In this document: one piece after another, positions 1-3,973 of the stretch
Position numbering within the stretch: the first letter of the stretch is position 1
How the letters are laid out: every line of letters begins with the position of its first letter
DNA from: an uncultured Lachnospiraceae bacterium
Lineage (GTDB): Bacteria > Bacillota > Clostridia > Lachnospirales > Lachnospiraceae
DNA length: 6,108 nt
Assembly: GCA_902803245.1 (NCBI GenBank)
Contig: CADCPJ010000309.1
Coordinates: 1-6,108, forward strand
Reading direction: 5' to 3'
Program-made: the position numbers and the translations under genes
The notes under the pieces: generated by a model
Seen by the model: only the letters and a program-made list of their open reading frames with translations
The model's database searches: none
What the model was told of the DNA's origin: nothing

Positions 1-205
1 GCAGGTAAGGGTGAAAAGGCAGTGTAAGAGACTACCGCCTGGCCAGTAATGGGCAGGGCATATGCAAGCCCCATCCGAAGCAAGGCTGAAACGGAGCGAT
101 ACGGCGGCCCGCCGTGCTCCAGGTAAGCCGCTTGATCCGTCCGGCGACGGGCGGGCTAGACAGATGACCGCACACGACAGAACCCGGCTTATCGCCCCGC
201 CGCTC
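1..205 (+). ncRNA. rnpB: RNase P RNA, 3' portion (5' end outside window)
   Basis: This is the catalytic RNA of ribonuclease P, which removes 5' leaders from pre-tRNAs. It is recognised by its conserved blocks: GGTAAGGGTGAAAAGG near base 4, the TAAGAG...ACCG block near 25-37, and the hallmark ACAGAACCCGGCTTAT at about 177-192. The order and spacing follow the 3' half of E. coli M1 RNA. A 7-bp stem (137-143 with 148-154, one G-U pair) is capped by a GCGA GNRA tetraloop at 144-147. This fits helix P18 of type A (ancestral) RNase P RNA, whose L18 docks on P8. The GGT at 122-124 sits where L15 binds the tRNA CCA end. The 5' specificity-side sequence and the 5' strand of P1 are missing because the window starts inside the gene. 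The 3' end is placed just before a T-run and is uncertain by about 10 bases. Short reading frames across this stretch on either strand are not real genes. Confidence 0.96.
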
Positions 206-211
206 TTTTTT
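191..211 (+). terminator. Probable rnpB 3' end and termination site
   Basis: A GC-rich stretch (CGCCCCGCCGCTC, 193-205) immediately precedes six T residues (206-211). The GC stretch is probably the 3' strand of helix P1, whose partner lies outside the window. A P1 stem followed by a U-run would work as an intrinsic terminator, but only the 3' half can be seen here. Confidence 0.5.
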
Positions 212-323
212 ATTATCGTTAACGAAATTGTCTGCATAAGCAGAACATTTCATTTTCCCTATATGCGGATAATCTCAGCAATCGCCTTCGGCAATTAGTG
301 AGGTAAACTAATATATGGACTGC

Positions 324-360
324 AAAAAGCTGCACATCCTTCACGGCGTGCAGCTTTTGT
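324..360 (-). terminator. Intrinsic terminator of the pyrBI operon
   Basis: A perfect 11-bp inverted repeat, AAAAGCTGCAC (325-335) and GTGCAGCTTTT (348-358), encloses a 12-nt loop. Read leftward, away from pyrI, the stem ends in five U residues, as expected of a Rho-independent terminator about 50 bases after the pyrI stop. The other direction also ends in a short T-run, so it may also stop rightward read-through from rnpB. Confidence 0.85.
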
Positions 361-372
361 CTGTCTGTCTGT
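359..372. repeat. Short tetranucleotide tandem repeat (GTCT x 3.5)
   Basis: Three and a half tandem copies of GTCT directly adjoin the terminator stem, in the 3' untranslated region of pyrI. The tract is noncoding. It is a simple-sequence tract that could vary in length between strains, and no function is apparent. Confidence 0.6.
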
Positions 373-406
373 TATCATTATCTCAGTCTTATTACTTTAA
401 AACCCC

Positions 407-871
407 TTATTTCTTGAGCTCGCCGTCCCACTTCTCCTCGCAGTAGCGGCAGCGGTAAACCGGCTTGTCGGGGCTTGCGTCGGAGAGAACGAAGATCTGG
501 TCGAGACCCTGCTCGATCGAAGTGATGCAGCGCGGGTTCTTGCACCTTATGACATTGGTGACGTGGTGCGGGAGCTGCAGGTGCTTCTTGTCGATGATTT
601 TTCCGTCCTTGATCACGTCCACGGTGATGTTGTGATCGATGAAGCCGAGGACGTCGAGGTCGAGGTAATCGACCGGGCAGGCCACCTTGATGATGTCCTT
701 CTTGCCCATCTTGTTGGAGGAAGCGTTCTTGATGATCGCGACCGTGCAGTCCAGCTTTCCGAGCTTTAAGTAGCGGTAAATGGTCATGGCGTGTCCCGCA
801 GCGATGTGGTCGAGGACGAACCCCTCGTCGAGAGCGCCGATGCTGAGTGAATTCGCGTATTCTTTCATCAT
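407..871 (-). CDS. pyrI: Aspartate carbamoyltransferase regulatory subunit
   Basis: This is the regulatory chain of aspartate transcarbamoylase. It binds nucleotide effectors and links catalytic trimers into the allosteric holoenzyme in the cytoplasm. The 154 residues match the family length (E. coli 153). The N-terminal nucleotide-binding domain has VLDHI with D21-H22, KKDIIK with K62, and K95, which align with the E. coli effector-site residues D19, H20, K60 and K94. The C-terminal zinc domain has CX4C (C110, C115) and CX2C (C141, C144), the four ligands that hold the interface with PyrB. The start overlaps the pyrB stop as ATGA. The next ATG, one codon in (position 868), is better spaced (7 nt) from the GAGGTGA ribosome binding site at 873-879, so the true product may be 153 residues. 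It is the second gene of a two-gene operon and is translationally coupled to pyrB. Effector preference cannot be read from the sequence. Confidence 0.97.
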   Translation of the reverse strand: MMKEYANSLSIGALDEGFVLDHIAAGHAMTIYRYLKLGKLDCTVAIIKNASSNKMGKKDIIKVACPVDYLDLDVLGFIDHNITVDVIKDGKIIDKKHLQLPHHVTNVIRCKNPRCITSIEQGLDQIFVLSDASPDKPVYRCRYCEEKWDGELKK

Positions 872-1794
872 TTCACCTCGATTTCCATGAGTGTGAGGAT
901 GAGCGCCATCCTCGCGTAGACACCGTACTTCGCCTGCCTGAAATAGCAGGCCCTAGGATCGTCGTCAACCTCGACCGAGATCTCGTTGACTCTCGGAAGC
1001 GGATGGAGGACACACATATCCTTCGGCGCGACGTCCATCTTGTCGCGGTCCAGGATATAGAAGTCCTTCATGCGGACGTAATCGGCCTCGTTGAAGAATC
1101 TCTCCCGCTGGACCCTCGTCATATAGAGGATGTCGAGGCCGCTCATGGTATCCTCGTCCAGCTTCACGACTTCCTCGAAGGGGATGTTCTTTGCGAGCAT
1201 GCCGTTTCGCACATAGCTGGGGACGCGGAGCTCCTCCGGGGAAATGAGGACAAAGGACACTCCCTCGTAGCGGGAGAGCGATTCGATCAGGGAGTGAACC
1301 GTCCGGCCGAACTTGAGGTCCCCGCAAAGACCGATCTTTAAATGGTCCAGCCGGCCCTTCAGGGAGCGGATCGTGAGCATGTCCGTGAGAGTCTGGGTGG
1401 GGTGCTGGTGGCCTCCGTCGCCCGCATTGATGACCGGGATGCCGGACTTTAGAGACGCGACCAGCGGGGCGCCCTCCTTGGGATGGCGCATGGCCGCGAT
1501 ATCCGCGTAGCAGGAGACGATGCGGATGGTGTCGGAAACCGACTCGCCTTTGGCGGCAGAGGAGGAATCCTCCGAGTGGAAGCCCAAAACTTTGCCACCT
1601 AAGTTCATCATAGCGGCCTCGAAGCTGAGACGGGTTCGAGTGCTTGGCTCATAGAACAAGGTGGCAATTCGTTTTCCTTCGCATATGCGGCTGTATTTTT
1701 CAGGATGTCTCTCGATATCTCCGGCGAGATCGAGAAGCTTTTCCGTCTCCTCGACCGTAAAATCCAGAGGGCTCATCAGATGTCGGATCGCCAT
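868..1794 (-). CDS. pyrB: Aspartate carbamoyltransferase catalytic subunit
   Basis: PyrB condenses carbamoyl phosphate with L-aspartate to N-carbamoyl-L-aspartate, the committed step of pyrimidine synthesis. The 308 residues form a full-length protein (E. coli 311). The N-terminal carbamoyl-phosphate domain carries the S51-T-R-T54 loop in [13 protein letters not shown], the 80s-loop lysine K82 in SAAKGES, R103, and H131-P-T-Q134 (E. coli H134 and Q137). The C-terminal aspartate domain carries R164 (FGRTVHS), R227 and Q229 (MTRVQRERF), and the LHPLPR loop at 263-268. All expected active-site residues are present. The ATG follows an AGGAGG box at 1799-1804. The stop TGA overlaps the pyrI start by 4 nt, so the two chains are made together. 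A sigma-A-type promoter lies at 1898-1926, giving a leader of roughly 95 nt with a GC-rich hairpin. No PyrR-binding consensus was seen in that leader. Confidence 0.98.
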   Translation of the reverse strand: MAIRHLMSPLDFTVEETEKLLDLAGDIERHPEKYSRICEGKRIATLFYEPSTRTRLSFEAAMMNLGGKVLGFHSEDSSSAAKGESVSDTIRIVSCYADIAAMRHPKEGAPLVASLKSGIPVINAGDGGHQHPTQTLTDMLTIRSLKGRLDHLKIGLCGDLKFGRTVHSLIESLSRYEGVSFVLISPEELRVPSYVRNGMLAKNIPFEEVVKLDEDTMSGLDILYMTRVQRERFFNEADYVRMKDFYILDRDKMDVAPKDMCVLHPLPRVNEISVEVDDDPRACYFRQAKYGVYARMALILTLMEIEVK

Positions 1795-1798
1795 ATTT

Positions 1799-1805
1799 CC
1801 TCCTC
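1799..1805 (-). promoter_or_regulatory. pyrB ribosome binding site
   Basis: On the - strand, GAGGAGG lies 4 nt upstream of the pyrB ATG (1792-1794). The spacing is on the short side, but the sequence is a near-perfect anti-Shine-Dalgarno match and supports this start codon. Confidence 0.8.
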
Positions 1806-1828
1806 ATAATATGCAGCGTGTGCCCATG

Positions 1829-1857
1829 AAAGGCGCCGGGCGCGCCGGCCCTTTTTT
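1829..1857. promoter_or_regulatory. GC-rich hairpin in the pyrB leader
   Basis: AAAGG (1829-1833) pairs with CCTTT (1850-1854), and GCCGG (1835-1839) pairs with CCGGC (1845-1849). There is one bulged C at 1834 and a 5-nt loop. In the pyrB mRNA this is a stable stem about 25 nt before the RBS. It is followed by only three U residues, so it is a poor terminator in that direction. On the + strand the stem runs into six T residues (1852-1857) and looks more like an intrinsic terminator, which could block antisense transcription coming out of pyrB. It may instead stabilise the pyrB mRNA 5' end or act in attenuation. The function is inferred. Confidence 0.55.
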
Positions 1858-1897
1858 GCGGGCGGTGATGATGCAGTCGTTTTTTTGTCCGTGTAGA

Positions 1898-1926
1898 ATC
1901 ATATACTAATCGATCGCCAAAGTAAA
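1898..1926 (-). promoter_or_regulatory. Promoter of pyrBI
   Basis: Read on the - strand, the -35 box is TTTACT (1921-1926) and the -10 box is TATGAT (1898-1903), with an exact 17-bp spacer. The predicted transcription start is near 1891, about 97 nt upstream of the pyrB ATG. Both boxes fit the vegetative sigma-A consensus. Confidence 0.75.
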
Positions 1927-1993
1927 GATGTTCCTTGCTTTATTTGGCTGCCCGCGAAGTGCCCGGAAGTGGCATGAAACGTCATTTACTTTG
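1918..1993. repeat. 9-bp inverted repeat spanning the divergent promoters
   Basis: CAAAGTAAA (1918-1926) and its exact reverse complement TTTACTTTG (1985-1993) are separated by 58 bp. Each arm contains the TTTACT -35 box of one of the two divergent promoters. The arrangement is therefore symmetric about base 1955/1956. It may reflect shared promoter sequence or a bound regulator. Confidence 0.6.
1956..1971. repeat. Direct repeat GAAGTG, 10-bp period, between divergent promoters
   Basis: GAAGTG occurs at 1956-1961 and 1966-1971, exactly one helical turn apart. The pair sits close to the centre of the region between the two -35 boxes. It could be a tandem half-site for a DNA-binding regulator, but no known operator was recognised. 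Confidence 0.35.
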
Positions 1994-2013
1994 AACGGGA
2001 AACCTTTTATAAT
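1985..2013 (+). promoter_or_regulatory. Promoter of aroQ (and possibly ppx-ppk)
   Basis: The -35 box is TTTACT (1985-1990) and the -10 box is a perfect TATAAT (2008-2013), with a 17-bp spacer. The predicted start, near 2020, gives a short leader of about 25 nt before aroQ. No convincing second promoter was found between aroQ and the ppx-like gene, so this promoter may drive all three rightward genes. Confidence 0.8.
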
Positions 2014-2033
2014 GCTAGATATATGATGAGTGA

Positions 2034-2038
2034 AGGAG
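2034..2038 (+). promoter_or_regulatory. aroQ ribosome binding site
   Basis: AGGAG lies 7 nt before the ATG at 2046. An in-frame ATG three codons later (2055) would be 16 nt away, so the first ATG is preferred. Confidence 0.8.
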
Positions 2039-2045
2039 ATCATCT

Positions 2046-2309
2046 ATGCCTGATATGAACGATTACCGTCGTGAGATCGACAGGATCGACGCGGAGCTTC
2101 AGCGCCTCTTTGAGGCCCGGATGGAGGTCTCGAAAAAGATCGGCGCGTACAAGGCATCCCACGGGATGCCTGTTTTCGATGGAAAGAGGGAAGAGGAGAA
2201 GGTGAGAGCCCTTAAGGAGAAGGCCTCTTCTCCGGAAAATGCCGAAGGGATCGCAAGGCTCTTCAAAGAGATGTTTGCGATCAGCAGGGACGCACAGAGC
2301 CATCTGTGA
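2046..2309 (+). CDS. aroQ: Chorismate mutase, AroQ class, stand-alone
   Basis: The product catalyses the rearrangement of chorismate to prephenate, the entry to phenylalanine and tyrosine synthesis. The 87 residues form one all-helical AroQ domain with no fused prephenate dehydratase, dehydrogenase or DAHP synthase. Alignment by eye to the mutase domain of E. coli PheA finds every active-site residue: R8 (R11), R25 (R28), K36 (K39), D45 (D48), R48 (R51), E49 (E52), S80 (S84) and Q84 (Q88), with E. coli numbers in brackets. It should therefore be active, probably as an intertwined dimer. There is no signal peptide, so it is cytoplasmic and not the secreted AroQ-gamma form. It has its own strong promoter and RBS. 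No aromatic-pathway gene is adjacent. The next gene is a ppx-like gene 121 bases downstream with no clear terminator between them, so co-transcription is possible. Confidence 0.94.
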   Translation: MPDMNDYRREIDRIDAELQRLFEARMEVSKKIGAYKASHGMPVFDGKREEEKVRALKEKASSPENAEGIARLFKEMFAISRDAQSHL

Positions 2310-2331
2310 AGAATCCTTCTTTTTACACGCA

Positions 2332-2384
2332 TTATGCATCTGCCCGGGCACGCCGGGAGCCTTCCTGTGCATAAAAAACAGGAA
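2332..2384 (+). other. Structured intergenic RNA, possible pseudoknot, aroQ-ppx
   Basis: Three complementary pairs lie between the aroQ stop and the ppx-like gene's RBS. TTATGCA (2332-2338) pairs with TGCATAA (2368-2374). CCCGG (2343-2347) pairs with CCGGG (2353-2357) inside it. TTCCTG (2362-2367) pairs with CAGGAA (2379-2384). The first and third interleave and abut at 2367/2368, which allows an H-type pseudoknot, or else competing hairpins. There is no T-run after the stems, so this is not a normal terminator. No known riboswitch class was recognised. The rest of the 121-base gap is AT-rich and holds the RBS. Confidence 0.35.
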
Positions 2385-2395
2385 ACTGAACAGTT
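2384..2395. repeat. 12-bp dyad AACTG-AA-CAGTT upstream of ppx
   Basis: This short inverted repeat has 5-bp arms around a 2-bp centre, 35 bases before the ppx-like start codon. It is too tight to form an RNA hairpin with its full arms, so if functional it would be a DNA operator. No associated promoter is clear. Confidence 0.25.
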
Positions 2396-2430
2396 ACCAC
2401 ATTTTCAAATAAAAAAAGGAGATCAGGACC

Positions 2431-3969
2431 ATGGCGGTCACAACATTTGCAGCGGTCGACATAGGGTCATATTATGTCCATATGGAGATCTTCCAGATGT
2501 CAAAGAAGGGGGGAGTGAAATCCCTCACAAAAGTGCGGCAGGACCTCGAGATCGGAAGGGACACCTATGCCCTTCACAAGGTCACGACGGAGAGAATCAA
2601 GGAACTGACGGAGATCCTCATCGATTTCAAGCGCATCATGAAGGAGTTCGGGGTGAGCGCCTACCGCGCGTGCGCCAAGTCCGCGCTCCGCGAGGCGGCA
2701 AACCGCTATCACGTGGTGGACCACATCTACCGCGCGACCGGCATCCGCATCGATGTGCTCTCAAACTCCGAGCAGAGGTTCTTAGGGTACAAGTCCATCG
2801 CCTCGAAGGGCGAGGAGTTCCAGAAGTTCATCGAGAAGGGCACGGCCATCGTGGACGTCGGAGGCGGGAGCATCCAGATCTCCCTCTTCGACAAGGACGT
2901 GCTCGTGACCACCCAGAACATCCTTCTCGGGTCGCTGAAGATCCGCGAAAGGATCGGCTTCTTCGAGCACGAGACGATCCACTACGACCAGATCGTCGAC
3001 CAGCTCATCCGCAAGGACCTGATCAACTTCAAGCGCATGTACTTAAAGAACAGGAAGATCGAGAATATGATCCTCGTCGGGGATTACTTCACGAACCTGA
3101 TCTTCCAGAATATCAGCGACAGCAATAAGACGGAGACCAGGGACGTCTTCATGGGCTGGTACGACCACGTGATGAGCAATTCCCCGAAATATGTGGCGGA
3201 GGAGCTCGGCATCTCCCAGGAGATGTCCACCGTGCTGATTCCCATGGCCGTGCTCTACCGCCGCCTCATCGAGGTGCTCGAGGTCGAGACGATCTGGCTT
3301 CCCGGCATCCAGCTGGCGGACGGCATCGCCTACGATTACGGCGAGCAGAAGAAATTCATCCGCTCCTCCCACGACTTCGAGCAGGACATCCTCATGGCCG
3401 CGAAGAACATATCGAGGCGCTATGCGAGCAGCAAGGCCCACAACGAGGCGCTCGTTTCCGCGGCGGAGGCGATCTTCGACGTGGTGAGGAAGACCAGCCG
3501 GCTGACCGCGAGGGACAGGCTTCTCTTAAAAGTCGCGTGCTATCTGCACGACTGCGGGAAGTATATCTCCCTCGTCAATGTGGCGGAGTGCTCCTACAAC
3601 ATCATCATGTCCACCGAGATCATAGGACTCAGCGACCGCGAGCGCAGAATCATTGCAAATGTGGTCCGATACAACACCCAGGATCTCGGCTACTACCGGC
3701 CGATGGGAGAGACGGACGGTCTTGGCACGGAGGACTACATGCTGGTGAGCCAGCTCGTCGCCGTGATGAGGATGGCGAACTGCCTCGACCAGAGCTATCT
3801 GCAGAAGATCGTGAATATGAGCGTCACAAAGAAAGACGACGAGCTCATCATCAGCGTGGAGACGAAGGAGGACTTCACTTTGGAGAGGGGAATCTTCCGT
3901 GAAAATGTGGAGTTTTTCGAGGAAATCTTTAACTTAAGGCCCGTGCTCAGGATGAAAGGCAGGAGGTGA
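2431..3969 (+). CDS. ppx: Ppx/GppA-family protein with C-terminal HD domain
   Basis: The family hydrolyses terminal phosphates of polyphosphate (Ppx) or pppGpp (GppA). The 512 residues match long Ppx proteins (E. coli 513). Residues 4 to about 300 form the ASKHA-fold phosphatase domain: AAVDIGS at 7-13, SEQRFLGYKSI at 113-123, VDVGGGS at 141-147 and LADGIAYDY at 295-303. Residues about 315-490 form an HD domain with H337, H373-D374 (YLHDCGK) and D453, a full metal-binding set. The phosphatase site is degenerate. Against E. coli Ppx, catalytic E121 aligns with Q115, E150 with Q149, the GASGT loop with GDYFT (217-221), and NS after DLGS with YY (14-15). Only D142 and the GGGS loop remain. Classical exopolyphosphatase activity is therefore doubtful. 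The RBS AAGGAG (2416-2421) is 9 nt before the ATG. ppk1 follows after 4 nt. Family membership is firm; activity is not. Confidence 0.88.
   Translation: MAVTTFAAVDIGSYYVHMEIFQMSKKGGVKSLTKVRQDLEIGRDTYALHKVTTERIKELTEILIDFKRIMKEFGVSAYRACAKSALREAANRYHVVDHIYRATGIRIDVLSNSEQRFLGYKSIASKGEEFQKFIEKGTAIVDVGGGSIQISLFDKDVLVTTQNILLGSLKIRERIGFFEHETIHYDQIVDQLIRKDLINFKRMYLKNRKIENMILVGDYFTNLIFQNISDSNKTETRDVFMGWYDHVMSNSPKYVAEELGISQEMSTVLIPMAVLYRRLIEVLEVETIWLPGIQLADGIAYDYGEQKKFIRSSHDFEQDILMAAKNISRRYASSKAHNEALVSAAEAIFDVVRKTSRLTARDRLLLKVACYLHDCGKYISLVNVAECSYNIIMSTEIIGLSDRERRIIANVVRYNTQDLGYYRPMGETDGLGTEDYMLVSQLVAVMRMANCLDQSYLQKIVNMSVTKKDDELIISVETKEDFTLERGIFRENVEFFEEIFNLRPVLRMKGRR
3961..3969 (+). promoter_or_regulatory. 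ppk ribosome binding site inside the ppx 3' end
   Basis: AGGAGGTGA, a full complement to the usual 16S rRNA 3' end, is formed by the last two arginine codons (AGG AGG) and the TGA stop of the upstream gene. It lies 7 nt (from AGGAGG) before the ppk ATG. This implies tight translational coupling of the two genes. Confidence 0.88.
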
Positions 3970-3973
3970 GGTC

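Noticed and set aside
32..298. Short frames on both strands across the first 300 bases
   Set aside because: They lie on rnpB, a structural RNA gene, and have no RBS or recognisable protein features.
294..312. ATTAGT/ACTAAT 6-bp inverted repeat and the small TCTGC-ATAA-GCAGA stem at 231-244
   Set aside because: Both are short and AT-rich or isolated, without a T-run or gene context. They are compatible with chance in a spacer.
315..443. A roughly 42-codon + strand frame starting at 315 after a GAGG at 300-303
   Set aside because: It runs straight through the terminator hairpin and into antisense pyrI; the product is non-descript and the GAGG is inside a small hairpin.
847..1341. A 164-codon + strand frame opposite pyrB
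   Set aside because: It is antisense to the conserved pyrB coding sequence, its product shows no domain, and it has no suitable RBS.
1804..1827. Seven-codon upstream frame in the pyrB leader
   Set aside because: Its stop sits neatly before the pyrB RBS, but there is no ribosome binding site before its ATG, so translation is unlikely; it is mentioned only within the leader finding.
1985..2013. Alternative -35 TTGAAC (1991-1996) for the aroQ promoter
   Set aside because: It is only 11 bp from TATAAT, which is too close. TTTACT at 1985-1990 gives the standard 17-bp spacer.
2334..3128. A 264-codon + strand frame overlapping the ppx-like gene in another frame
   Set aside because: Its product is Arg/His/Pro/Gly-rich out-of-frame translation, and the in-frame Ppx/GppA motifs show that the other frame is the real one.
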